DNA from: Candidatus Pelagibacter sp.
Lineage (GTDB): Bacteria; Pseudomonadota; Alphaproteobacteria; Pelagibacterales; Pelagibacteraceae
NCBI GenBank assembly: GCA_028227525.1
Contig: JAOJAE010000002.1
Coordinates: forward strand, 1-64,000
DNA: 64,000 nt
Direction: 5' to 3'
The notes below the pieces were generated by a model. It was not told where the DNA came from and ran no database searches. It saw only the letters and a list, made by a program, of their open reading frames with translations. This document shows positions 48,252-56,746 of this stretch, one piece after another (within the stretch, counting starts at the first letter, position 1; each line of letters opens with the position of its first letter). The position numbers and the translations under genes were made by a program.

Positions 48252-48752
48252 TTAAAAGTTTTTAATATAATTAAACATATAACTATTTGCCCCAGGATTT
48301 TTGTCTCCTATGCTTGCATTAGATACATGATTATAAGATATGCCAATTCTAGAGTTTTCAGAAGAATTATATGAAAACTGTATTTCAGATTTAAATTCAA
48401 GAGCATGGCCTAAATCTTTTCCATCTCCTTTGTGATACAAGCCAGGAGCAAAACTAGGTGTAAATGTTAAAGCACCCATATCAATATTCCACTCAAACCC
48501 TGTATAAACATAAACAGCAGAATTTTCAGTTATAAAACCACCAGTGATTGGTGAGATATTTCCTAAAAAAGTTTCTCTTTGTAAATTTTCATTCTGGTGT
48601 TGAAAACCCACCAACATTGCTGCTTGTTTGTCATCACTAAAATCAAAATTACCAGTAAAAAAATTATACTGATGGTTGCTAATTTCTGCTGCAAATAATT
48701 TTGTTGCAGTAAAAAATATAGCTAAAAATATAATTAATTTTTTAAAAATCAT
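48252..48752 (-). CDS. pagL: PagL-like lipid A 3-O-deacylase (acyloxyacyl hydrolase family)
   Basis: 166 residues with a Sec signal peptide (about 1-21, cut after LFA) and alternating strands as in an eight-stranded outer-membrane barrel. The PagL catalytic motif His-x-Ser-Asn-Ala is present as YNHVSNASIGDKNPG near residue 142, and the protein ends in an aromatic residue (YIKNF), as outer-membrane proteins do. Would remove the 3-O acyl chain from lipid A. The catalytic Glu/Asp of the triad is not certain in this copy. Confidence 0.8.
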   Translation of the reverse strand: MIFKKLIIFLAIFFTATKLFAAEISNHQYNFFTGNFDFSDDKQAAMLVGFQHQNENLQRETFLGNISPITGGFITENSAVYVYTGFEWNIDMGALTFTPSFAPGLYHKGDGKDLGHALEFKSEIQFSYNSSENSRIGISYNHVSNASIGDKNPGANSYMFNYIKNF

Positions 48753-48774
48753 TATTGTTAGTATCAGATTATTT

Positions 48775-49134
48775 TTATTTTTTTATAAATTTTTTAAAGA
48801 TTATTGCACCACCTACAAAGAATATCAATAGAGGTAATAGCCAAAGAAAATAAGTATTTCTATTAAATAAAGGGTCATATAAAATCCAATCACCGTATTT
48901 ACTTTGAAAATAAGAATAAATTTGTTTTTCAGACAATCCTTCATTAATTTTATTATCAACAACTAGTTTCAAACTATTTGCAAATTCAGAGTCTGAGTCA
49001 TAAACAGACTGTCCTTGACATATTAAGCAACGTAATTTTTTTGTAATTTTATTTTTGAGAATTTCATTATCAGCTTTCAAGCTATTAATAGGAAAAATAA
49101 ATATAATAATTAAGAATAATTTTAATATCTTCAT
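48775..49134 (-). CDS. ccmH: Cytochrome c maturation protein CcmH
   Basis: 119 residues: signal peptide (about 1-21), periplasmic three-helix domain with the thiol motif LRCLICQGQSVYDSD (about 33-47), and a C-terminal membrane helix. It reduces apocytochrome haem-binding cysteines with CcmG. Last gene of the ccm run, overlapping ccmG by 4 bases. The CcmI-like extension found in some alphaproteobacteria is absent. Confidence 0.93.
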   Translation of the reverse strand: MKILKLFLIIIFIFPINSLKADNEILKNKITKKLRCLICQGQSVYDSDSEFANSLKLVVDNKINEGLSEKQIYSYFQSKYGDWILYDPLFNRNTYFLWLLPLLIFFVGGAIIFKKFIKK

Positions 49135-49649
49135 TTTATAAATAATTTTATTTCTTCTGTGGAACTTTTGGTAAGTGGTCCAATATATTTTTTGATAACT
49201 TTATTTTTATTGATTAGAAAAGATTCTGGAACACCGTAAGCACCCCATTCAATAGAGACAGTGCCTTTATTGTCAAAAATTATCTTGTTATAAGGATTTC
49301 CAAGTTCTTCTAAAAAACTTTTAGCATTTTTTTTTGTATCTTTATAATTAATACCAATAACATTTATATTGTTATTTTTTGCCAACTCCATCAAAATTGG
49401 ATGTTCCTGTCTGCAAGGAACACACCAAGAAGACCAAATATTTAATAAATAAAATTTATCTGGATTAAAAATTTCAAGTGTATTTACTATTTCATTTGAA
49501 TTGAATAGTTTTACTGAAACTGAAGGTACTTCATAAATTTTTTTTGTTTCTGGGGTATAAATATTTGTATTCTGCAAACCTTTAAAAAAAATAATAAAGA
49601 TAATTATAAAAACAAAAGTAATTGAAAGCGGTAATAATTTATTTTTCAT
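49131..49649 (-). CDS. ccmG: Thiol:disulfide interchange protein CcmG/DsbE
   Basis: 172 residues, one N-terminal membrane helix and a thioredoxin fold in the periplasm. Active site SWCVPCRQEHP (about 83-93) and cis-proline region YGVPESFLI. It keeps apocytochrome c cysteines reduced. The start overlaps the ccmF end by 11 bases. Confidence 0.94.
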   Translation of the reverse strand: MKNKLLPLSITFVFIIIFIIFFKGLQNTNIYTPETKKIYEVPSVSVKLFNSNEIVNTLEIFNPDKFYLLNIWSSWCVPCRQEHPILMELAKNNNINVIGINYKDTKKNAKSFLEELGNPYNKIIFDNKGTVSIEWGAYGVPESFLINKNKVIKKYIGPLTKSSTEEIKLFIK

Positions 49650-51519
49650 ATCCTTTTTTTAAAAAACTAATTAACCCGCCAAAGCTGATCAAAATTACTG
49701 AAATCCAAATCCACAACATAAACGGTTTAACCTGATACCTTACATTAAAAAATTCTTGATTTTGCACAATATTAATAACTATAAACTTATCTGATAATAA
49801 TGTTGTCTTAATATCAGCTTCACTAGTAGTAATGTTTGGTTGATTATATATCCTTAGCTCTGGTGATAAATTTTCTATTTTACCTTTTGAATCTTGAACA
49901 GTAAAATTACCTATTATCGATCTATAATTTTTTGCTTCTTTTTGACTAATACTTTCAAAAACAATTTTTACTTTTGTGTTCTCAAAAGTTTGGCCCACTT
50001 TTAAATTTGTTATAATCTCGCTTGAAAATAAACTGTTAAATAGAATACTCAAAATTAATAAACTGAAACCAAAATGAGCTATATTTTGTGCTAGATTTTT
50101 AAAACCCTTAATAAAGAAATCCCTTAAAGTAATAAAAAATAGACAAAAGGCACTCGAAATTAAAATTGTATTTATCAAAAAATTAGAGCTAAAATTTTTA
50201 ACAATTAAGAAAGATATTAAAATTGAAACTGTTAACAATGTAATTAAGTAAATTTTATCCTCTAAATTTGATTTAATCCATTTCAGCTTTGGTCCAATCG
50301 CCATAATCAACAAAAAAGGGATTAAAAACGGTATAATTAGTTTATGATAAAAAGGTGGCCCTACAGATATTTTTTGGGACGACAAAACATCAAGAAAAAT
50401 TGGGTAAATAGTACCAATTAAAACAACTGATAAAAAATACATCATAAACCAATTATTAATTATTATAGCCGTTTCTTTACTTAACCAAAAAAAACTACTT
50501 GGGTTGTCTGTGCTAGTTTTATGAAAAAAGAAAAAAATAAATAACGAAAGAAAAATTAAAGAAAATAAAAAAATTAAAATAAACAAACCTCTTTCAGGAT
50601 CATTAGCAAAAGTGTGCACAGAATTAAGAATTCCTGATCTAACCAAAAATGTACCACTCATGCTAAGAGCAAATGTTGAGATTGATAAAATTATTACCCA
50701 GGAGGTTAAAATTAATTTTTTTTCTAAAACTAATATACAATGTAAAAGTGTTGTTAATGCTAACCATGGCATTAGGGAGACATTTTCAACTGGATCCCAA
50801 AACCAAAATCCACCCCAACCTAATTCATAATATGCCCAAATAGATCCTAATAAAATTCCTAGAGTTAAAAAAATCCATGAAATTAGTACCCATTTTTTTA
50901 TGTGGGATGCCCATTTTTTTGAAACTATATTCAAGGTTGTTGCGGCCAAAACGGATGAAAAAATAATTGATGAACCTACATACCCTAAATATAAAATAGG
51001 TGGATGAATTGCTAATGCTGGATCTTGTAATATTGGGTTAAGCCCCAACCCTTCTGATGGTACAGGATAAATATGATTAAATGGATTTGATGTTTTTATC
51101 AAAAAAATAAAAAAACCAATAATAATGATCTGCTGAAATACTAAGGTTAGTACCCTATACTTTACAGGTTGATTTTTAGTTCTTATTAAAAAAATAAGAA
51201 TAAAGAGTGTTAAAACAAGCAACCATAATAATAAGCTTCCTTCGTGATTGCCCCAAGTTCCAGCAATTTTATAAAAAAAAGGTTTTGTTGTGTGCGAATG
51301 ATTAAAAACAGTCTCATTACTAAAATCAGAAACAACAAATGAAGAAATTAAACATAAAAAGCTAATTACAACTAAAAAAAATTGTAAAAATGTAAATGAT
51401 AAAATTTTAGTATCTAGTAGTTTAGAATTTCTAAAATTTTTTGTAGAAAAATATAAAAGAACTAATCCAAAAAAAAGTCCAAGAAGTAATGAGTAATTTC
51501 CAATAACGCTAAATAGCAT
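49639..51519 (-). CDS. ccmF: Haem lyase CcmF
   Basis: 626 residues from ATG at 51519 (MLFSVIGNYSLLLG), which has GGAGAA upstream; an in-frame TTG at 51534 would use up that ribosome site. About 14 membrane helices and the haem-handling WWD motif GWGGFWFWDPVENVSLMPW near residue 230. Attaches haem to apocytochrome c. Starts one base after the ccmE stop. Confidence 0.95.
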   Translation of the reverse strand: MLFSVIGNYSLLLGLFFGLVLLYFSTKNFRNSKLLDTKILSFTFLQFFLVVISFLCLISSFVVSDFSNETVFNHSHTTKPFFYKIAGTWGNHEGSLLLWLLVLTLFILIFLIRTKNQPVKYRVLTLVFQQIIIIGFFIFLIKTSNPFNHIYPVPSEGLGLNPILQDPALAIHPPILYLGYVGSSIIFSSVLAATTLNIVSKKWASHIKKWVLISWIFLTLGILLGSIWAYYELGWGGFWFWDPVENVSLMPWLALTTLLHCILVLEKKLILTSWVIILSISTFALSMSGTFLVRSGILNSVHTFANDPERGLFILIFLFSLIFLSLFIFFFFHKTSTDNPSSFFWLSKETAIIINNWFMMYFLSVVLIGTIYPIFLDVLSSQKISVGPPFYHKLIIPFLIPFLLIMAIGPKLKWIKSNLEDKIYLITLLTVSILISFLIVKNFSSNFLINTILISSAFCLFFITLRDFFIKGFKNLAQNIAHFGFSLLILSILFNSLFSSEIITNLKVGQTFENTKVKIVFESISQKEAKNYRSIIGNFTVQDSKGKIENLSPELRIYNQPNITTSEADIKTTLLSDKFIVINIVQNQEFFNVRYQVKPFMLWIWISVILISFGGLISFLKKGYEK

Positions 51520-51520
51520 T

Positions 51521-51940
51521 TTACTTTTCTCCAAGTGCCTCTTTTACTTCTGGAGGCATATAGTTTTCATCATGCTTTGCTAAAATTTTAGTAGCAGAAA
51601 AGAAATTTCTATCTTTTAAAAAACCTTCTGCAACCACACCTTTTTCTTCCTCAAAAAGATTTGGAATTGCTCCTGAATAAGTAACATTTATTTCATTTTT
51701 AAAATCTGTAATTATGAATTTGACTTCACTAGATTTTATTGAAATGGAATTTTTTTTTACCATACCACCTACTCTAATTTTTTTTTTATCTAATTCAGAC
51801 AACGCTTTAATCTCCGAAGGAGACTGGAAGTATACGACATTTTCTTCGAGTGATTTTAAAACGAGGAATACTGTTAAAATTAAAGTAATTAAAATAAGTG
51901 CTACAAACAAAAATCTTAATTTAACTTTACGACCATACAT
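51521..51940 (-). CDS. ccmE: Periplasmic haem chaperone CcmE
   Basis: 139 residues: N-terminal membrane helix (about 8-28), OB-fold domain, and the haem-binding His in [10 protein letters not shown] (about 124), with tyrosine nearby as in canonical H-x4-Y CcmE. Carries haem from CcmC to CcmF. Confidence 0.94.
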   Translation of the reverse strand: MYGRKVKLRFLFVALILITLILTVFLVLKSLEENVVYFQSPSEIKALSELDKKKIRVGGMVKKNSISIKSSEVKFIITDFKNEINVTYSGAIPNLFEEEKGVVAEGFLKDRNFFSATKILAKHDENYMPPEVKEALGEK

Positions 51941-51950
51941 GGTTTAAAAG

Positions 51951-52178
51951 TTAATTATTTGTGACGTTAGCTAAAATTTCTTTGTTTATTCTTTGTGATT
52001 TCGCAGATTTAGCTTTTTCAGAATTTAGAGATCCAAATTTAGCTACAAATTTATTCTGTTCCTTAATAAATTGAACTTTTGTAATCAAGTATAATGCTGA
52101 AAAACTAAAAAGTGTAAAACTGAAAGCAGACAATACGTAAACTCCGTATCCGTTCATATAAAGTAATTCATTTATCAT
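51951..52178 (-). CDS. ccmD: Haem exporter protein CcmD
   Basis: 75 residues, one membrane helix (about 13-34) with MNGYGVYVLSAFSFTL, the CcmD pattern (the Y-x-W-x-S segment replaced by YVLSAF). It stabilises the CcmC-CcmE complex. Its start overlaps ccmC by 4 bases. Assigned mainly by position and size. Confidence 0.85.
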   Translation of the reverse strand: MINELLYMNGYGVYVLSAFSFTLFSFSALYLITKVQFIKEQNKFVAKFGSLNSEKAKSAKSQRINKEILANVTNN

Positions 52179-52882
52179 AGTCTATCTAAGCCTTTATTTT
52201 TAATTTTTACCAGTTCTGTATTATATTTCATTAAAAAAATTAGCAATGAAAAAAGAGCAAATGCCGCAGTCATTATCAGTAAAGGAAAAAGCATAGATGA
52301 ATGAATTGAGCTTTTTGATAAAATGTTAATGGATGCTGGTTGATGCAGTGTGTTCCACCAATCTACAGAGTATTTAATGATTGGAACATTAACTATTCCT
52401 ATTATTGTAATAAATGTTGTGATCTTAAAAACCTTTTCTTCATTTTCATAAATTCTCCATGAAATTAAATACATTGCATAAAAGAGTGCTAATATTAACA
52501 TTGAAGTAATTCGAGCATCCCAAGCCCACCAAGTTCCCCAAGTTGGTTTTCCCCAAATAGAACCTGTAACTAATGCAATAATATTAAAAACAAAACCTGA
52601 GGGTGCCAAACTTTTTGCAATTAAAAAAAAATTCTTATTTTTAAAAATAAATCCACTAATTGATAAAAAAGTAATGGATGAAAAAATACCTAAAGAAATC
52701 CAAGCAGCAGGAACATGTACATACATAATTCTAACAGCATCACTTTGTTTATAATCTTCAGGAGACAAGATTAATGCTTCCATCAACCCTACAGAAAGTA
52801 CAACCACAAATAATAACAAAATATATTTTGGAGCTTTTGAGGTTATTTGAAAAATTTTATTAGGTTGAAAAAGTTTAAACAT
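52175..52882 (-). CDS. ccmC: Haem exporter permease CcmC
   Basis: 235 residues, six membrane helices, with the WWD haem motif WGKPTWGTWWAWDARITS near residues 117-134 and flanking histidines. Delivers haem to CcmE. First gene of the cluster; ccmA and ccmB, the ABC part, are not in this window and must be elsewhere. Confidence 0.95.
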   Translation of the reverse strand: MFKLFQPNKIFQITSKAPKYILLLFVVVLSVGLMEALILSPEDYKQSDAVRIMYVHVPAAWISLGIFSSITFLSISGFIFKNKNFFLIAKSLAPSGFVFNIIALVTGSIWGKPTWGTWWAWDARITSMLILALFYAMYLISWRIYENEEKVFKITTFITIIGIVNVPIIKYSVDWWNTLHQPASINILSKSSIHSSMLFPLLIMTAAFALFSLLIFLMKYNTELVKIKNKGLDRL

Positions 52883-52928
52883 ATTTAATCTAAGATTTTT
52901 AATGATGTTTATTATGAAAAGGATTTCC

Positions 52929-52984
52929 GATCAAGAATGCAGAGGGAGATAATAATTTGAAATTAACGTTTAACATCCTTGATC
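52929..52984 (-). promoter_or_regulatory. Candidate structured leader of the ccm operon
   Basis: On the minus strand GATCAAGGATG (52984-52974) can pair over 11 bases with CATTCTTGATC (52939-52929), enclosing 34 bases. One of the pairs is G-U only in the minus-strand RNA; in the plus-strand copy it would be an A-C mismatch. It lies about 47 bases before the ccmC start. The remainder of the 173-base spacer toward hspQ is AT-rich. Confidence 0.5.
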
Positions 52985-53055
52985 AGAATATGGATTAAAT
53001 ATACTTAATTTATATGGCTTAGATTTGAGCTAAATGTGTTTGAAAAATGATAAGC

Positions 53056-53376
53056 TTAGTTGGACATCTTAAAATAACTAGAGCCCTTTTTTCCTGAAAA
53101 AATCTCTTCAATTAATGGGTGCTTTATTGGCTCATCAGAGTCGTCCATCAGAAGATTTTGTTCTGAAACATAAGCTTCATAAGTTATTTCGTCATTTTCA
53201 GCTAATAAATGATAAAAAGGCTGATCTTTTCTTGGTCTCACATTTTTTGGGATAGATTGATACCATTCTTCAGAATTGTTAAATTCAAAATCTACATCAT
53301 ATATTACACCTCTGAATTCGAAGTGCTTATGTTTTACAATATCTCCAATTGAGAATTTTGCTTTTTGAATTGGCAT
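53056..53376 (-). CDS. hspQ: HspQ/YccV-like hemimethylated-DNA-binding protein
   Basis: 106 residues. AKFSIGDIVKHKHFEFRGVI and the DQPFYHLL...ENDEITYEAYVSEQNL pattern (written here in parts) match the HspQ/YccV family. In E. coli HspQ is a heat-inducible specificity factor of Lon and affects DnaA turnover. Start at ATG 53376; divergent from yciB. Confidence 0.9.
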   Translation of the reverse strand: MPIQKAKFSIGDIVKHKHFEFRGVIYDVDFEFNNSEEWYQSIPKNVRPRKDQPFYHLLAENDEITYEAYVSEQNLLMDDSDEPIKHPLIEEIFSGKKGSSYFKMSN

Positions 53377-53463
53377 TACTATAAGTATGGGTATTTAAAA
53401 ATAAAAATCAATGGTAAAAATATTAATGTTTTGTGATGTGGCAAATATGTTAGTATCTTTTAA

Positions 53464-54018
53464 GTGAATAAATCTTTTTTAAAATTTGTTACAGATTTTG
53501 GTCCATTAGCTATATTTTTTTTCTATTACTACAATAGTGATAAAAATTTATCAGTTGCTATTCCTCCACTTATAGTTGCAACTTTAATTGCTTTAGGTGT
53601 TGTTTGGTTTTTTGAAAAAAAAATACCTATGATGCCATTAATAAGTGGTATTTTAATTACATTCTTTGGTGGTCTTACAATTTATTTTAATGATCCAATA
53701 TTTATTTATGTAAAACCAACGATTATAAATATTTTATTTGCTCTTGCTCTATTTTTTGGAAAATATTTTACCAAAGAGCCCGTTCTAAAAAAAATTATGG
53801 GTAAATCAATTCCACTTTCAGATTTAGGATGGGAATTACTAAACAAAAGATGGATGTTTTTTTTCTTTGGTCTTGCAATATTAAATGAATGTGTATGGAG
53901 AACTCAAACTGAAGAGTTTTGGGTAAACTTTAAAGTATGGGGAATGCTACCAATAACCATAATTTTTACAGGTTTTCAGATACCATTAATCAATAAACAT
54001 AAAATGGATGCCCAGTAA
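53464..54018 (+). CDS. yciB: Inner-membrane-spanning protein YciB (septation protein A family)
   Basis: 184 residues from a GTG start at 53464. Five to six membrane helices; FLKFVTDFGPLAIFFFYYY at the N-terminus and the LSDLGWELLNKRWMFFFFGL motif in the second half are typical of YciB/IspA. Required for normal envelope and division in model species. Its end overlaps the DUF2794 gene by 11 bases. Confidence 0.92.
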   Translation: MNKSFLKFVTDFGPLAIFFFYYYNSDKNLSVAIPPLIVATLIALGVVWFFEKKIPMMPLISGILITFFGGLTIYFNDPIFIYVKPTIINILFALALFFGKYFTKEPVLKKIMGKSIPLSDLGWELLNKRWMFFFFGLAILNECVWRTQTEEFWVNFKVWGMLPITIIFTGFQIPLINKHKMDAQ

Positions 54019-54346
54019 CTTAAAACTAGTAGTCAATAATCCGCATAAACAAATAGAAGAAAAACAATTTTTTGAAAAAGAGGAGCTTAAAGTTATCTTA
54101 GATTTATACGCAAAAATGGTCTCGGAAGGATCGTGGAAAGATTATGGTTTAAGTATATCAAGCAAACAAGTTAGCTTTAGTGTCTTTAGAAATGCAGCAG
54201 AAAACGCTTTATATAAAATTTGTAAAAACTTTAAACCCAAAAACAAAAATCTTAAATATTTAATAACAGATACTACTGGTAAAATACTTAAAAACTCTTT
54301 TGATCTTAAATCTCTTTTAAAAAATACTAACTGGAAGAAACTTTAA
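54008..54346 (+). CDS. DUF2794 family protein
   Basis: 112 residues, soluble. The FFEKEELKVILDLYAKMVSEG and WKDYGLSIS segments and the IKN-like SFDLKSLLK tail match DUF2794, a family seen almost only in alphaproteobacteria and commonly next to yciB. Function unknown. Overlaps yciB and converges on the Bax-inhibitor gene with 10 bases between stops. Confidence 0.82.
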   Translation: MPSNLKLVVNNPHKQIEEKQFFEKEELKVILDLYAKMVSEGSWKDYGLSISSKQVSFSVFRNAAENALYKICKNFKPKNKNLKYLITDTTGKILKNSFDLKSLLKNTNWKKL

Positions 54347-54356
54347 AGCTATTTAA

Positions 54357-55118
54357 TTATCTTCTTTGACCAAATAATCTAAGCAACATTATAAATAAAT
54401 TTATAAAGTCCAAGTAAAGAGTAAGAGCACCCATCACAGCTTTTTTGCCCATCACTTCACCTGTATCACTTACAGCATACATGTTTTTAATTTTTTGAGT
54501 ATCATAAGCTGTTAAGCCTACAAAAATTAAAACTCCTAAAATTGATATTACAAAATACATCATTGAAGATTGCATGAAGATATTAACGATTGATGCAATA
54601 ATAATTCCAATTAATCCCATCATTAAAAATGAGCCTAGCTTTGTTAAATCTCTTTTAGTTGTGTAACCATAAATGCTCATCGCACCAAAAGTTGCTGAAC
54701 ATATAAAGAAAACTCTTGTTACACTCATACCTGTGTAAACTAATAAAATTGAAGATAATGATAAACCCATTAATCCTGCAAAAACCCAAAAGGTTGTTTG
54801 AGCTTTTGAAGCACTCATTTTATTAATTCCAAAACTCATATAAAAAACTATTCCTAAAGGTGCCAACATAACAAGCCATTTCAGTCCAGACATATAAATT
54901 GCATTACCAATTGATGTTAGGCCCACAATAGATCCTGCATCATTTGTAACCACTGACATTTTGAATGTTAGAAGTGCAACTATTCCTGTTAATAAAATTC
55001 CAGTTGCCATGTAATTATAAACTTTTAACATGTAGGCTCTTAAGCCCTCATCCATTACAACTGCTGTTTGTTGAGCTGATTTAGCTCTGTTTAATATTCC
55101 GTTTTTATCAAATTCCAT
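54357..55118 (-). CDS. Bax inhibitor-1/YccA family membrane protein
   Basis: 253 residues with seven membrane helices. The family fingerprint appears as YNYMATGILLTGI near the first helix, and the C-terminal AYDTQKIK with LYLDFINLFIMLLRLFG. Members modulate calcium leak or FtsH proteolysis. Start at ATG 55118; divergent from the aldo-keto reductase with an 83-base AT-rich gap. Confidence 0.93.
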   Translation of the reverse strand: MEFDKNGILNRAKSAQQTAVVMDEGLRAYMLKVYNYMATGILLTGIVALLTFKMSVVTNDAGSIVGLTSIGNAIYMSGLKWLVMLAPLGIVFYMSFGINKMSASKAQTTFWVFAGLMGLSLSSILLVYTGMSVTRVFFICSATFGAMSIYGYTTKRDLTKLGSFLMMGLIGIIIASIVNIFMQSSMMYFVISILGVLIFVGLTAYDTQKIKNMYAVSDTGEVMGKKAVMGALTLYLDFINLFIMLLRLFGQRR

Positions 55119-55201
55119 AATGACTTACATATAATAGTCTTTTACTAATTATTCAAGATACCTTAAAAGATTAAAAATATCCAAATTAGAGAAAAAGCAT
55201 A

Positions 55202-56239
55202 ATGAATTATAAAAAACTAGGTAATACTGATCTTGATGTAAGCACAATTTGTCTCGGTACCATGACTTGGGGCGAACAAAACACTCAAGAAGAAGGTTTT
55301 GAGCAAATGGATTATGCTCTAGATCAAGGTATAAATTTTTGGGATACAGCAGAACTATATGCTGTGCCACCAAGAGAAGAAACTTATGGTCATACAGAAA
55401 TCATAATTGGTAACTGGTTTAAGCAATCCAAAAAAAGAGACAAGGTTATTTTAGCTTCAAAAGTTGCTGGACCTATGAGAGCTTATTTAAGAGGTGGTGG
55501 AAATAACTATGGCTTAGATAAAATGACTGAAGCAGTTAATGACAGCTTAAAAAGATTACAAACAGATTACATTGATCTCTACCAACTTCACTGGCCTGAA
55601 AGAAATACAAATATGTTTGGTCGTCTTGGATATGAACATAAAGAAAATGGAGAATGGAATAAATTTGAAGATGTGCTTGGAAACCTTAAAAGATTTGTGG
55701 ATGCTGGAAAAATAAGGGAGATAGGATTATCAAATGAAACTCCATGGGGTGTTTCAAAATATCTGGAACTCTCAAAAGAAAAAAAACTTCCAAGGATGAT
55801 GTCTATTCAAAATCCATATAGTTTATTAAATAGAACTTATGAAGTTGGTTTAGCCGAAATATCAATTAGAGACGAAATAGGACTTTTAGCATATTCACCA
55901 TTAGCTAGTGGCTACTTATCTGGAAAATACAGAAACAATCAAATGCCAAAAAACTCAAGAATAGATCTAGACCCAGTTTTTTGGTCTAGATATGCAAAAC
56001 CTAATACAGAAAAAGCAGTTGATGCTTATTATGAAATTGCTAAAAAACATGGTCTTGAGTTAGCTCAAATGTCTTTGAAATTTTTAGAAATTCAACCGTT
56101 TGTAACCTCTGTTATTATTGGTGCAACGACAATGGAGCAGTTGAAAACAAATATAGAAAGTGTAAACATAAATTTATCTGATGATGTCATTAAAGAAATT
56201 AATAACGTTCAAACAATTTATCCAAACCCATGTCCATAA
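55202..56239 (+). CDS. Aldo/keto reductase (Tas-like)
   Basis: 345 residues. Catalytic Asp and Tyr in FWDTAELYAVPP (about 46-57), Lys in LASKVAG (about 85), His in YQLHWPERNTNMFG (about 125). The N-T-N-M-F-G insertion is characteristic of Tas/YajO-like reductases. NADPH-dependent reduction of an unknown carbonyl. Its stop overlaps the start of the next gene by 10 bases. Confidence 0.92.
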   Translation: MNYKKLGNTDLDVSTICLGTMTWGEQNTQEEGFEQMDYALDQGINFWDTAELYAVPPREETYGHTEIIIGNWFKQSKKRDKVILASKVAGPMRAYLRGGGNNYGLDKMTEAVNDSLKRLQTDYIDLYQLHWPERNTNMFGRLGYEHKENGEWNKFEDVLGNLKRFVDAGKIREIGLSNETPWGVSKYLELSKEKKLPRMMSIQNPYSLLNRTYEVGLAEISIRDEIGLLAYSPLASGYLSGKYRNNQMPKNSRIDLDPVFWSRYAKPNTEKAVDAYYEIAKKHGLELAQMSLKFLEIQPFVTSVIIGATTMEQLKTNIESVNINLSDDVIKEINNVQTIYPNPCP

Positions 56240-56742
56240 TTAAGAAAATTTTACTAATTTTGCCAATAATTTTTATTGGTTTTTACAGTCAACTATCTGC
56301 GGAAGAAGTAAAAAAAATTGGTAAATATAAAGATTGGGAATCAATGGTTGTAACTGAAGCTACAGGCAAAGTTTGCTTTGCGCAATCTTCGCCTATCTTG
56401 CAGGCTCCAAAATCAAATAAAAGAGATGCCAAATTATTTATTGCTTTTAGACCTGCTGAAAAAATTATAGATGAGGTAAGTGTTACTGCGGGCTATGAAT
56501 TTAACAACAATAACTCTGTCACCGCAACTTCAGGCAAAAATAAATTCAAATTTGATATAAAAGAACAAGGTTTTGCTTGGATTGCAGATACTAAAGTTGA
56601 ATTTAGAATGATCAGCAGAATGAAAAAGGGATCCAGAATTATGATAACTGGTTACAATCAACAAGGTTCTCAAACAATCGACCATTATTCTTTGCTAGGC
56701 TTTACTAAAGCTTACAACGCTACAAAAAAAGCTTGTAGTTAA
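56230..56742 (+). CDS. Invasion-associated locus B (IalB)-like secreted protein
   Basis: 170 residues with Sec signal (about 1-24, ends QLSA-EE). KIGKYKDWESMVV, CFAQSSP and the SVTAGYEF and GFAWIADTKVEFRMI segments fit the IalB family of periplasmic proteins, conserved in alphaproteobacteria, with two cysteines (about 49 and 169) placed for a disulfide. The name derives from Bartonella; a general envelope role is more likely here. Confidence 0.8.
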   Translation: MSIIKKILLILPIIFIGFYSQLSAEEVKKIGKYKDWESMVVTEATGKVCFAQSSPILQAPKSNKRDAKLFIAFRPAEKIIDEVSVTAGYEFNNNNSVTATSGKNKFKFDIKEQGFAWIADTKVEFRMISRMKKGSRIMITGYNQQGSQTIDHYSLLGFTKAYNATKKACS

Positions 56743-56746
56743 TTTA

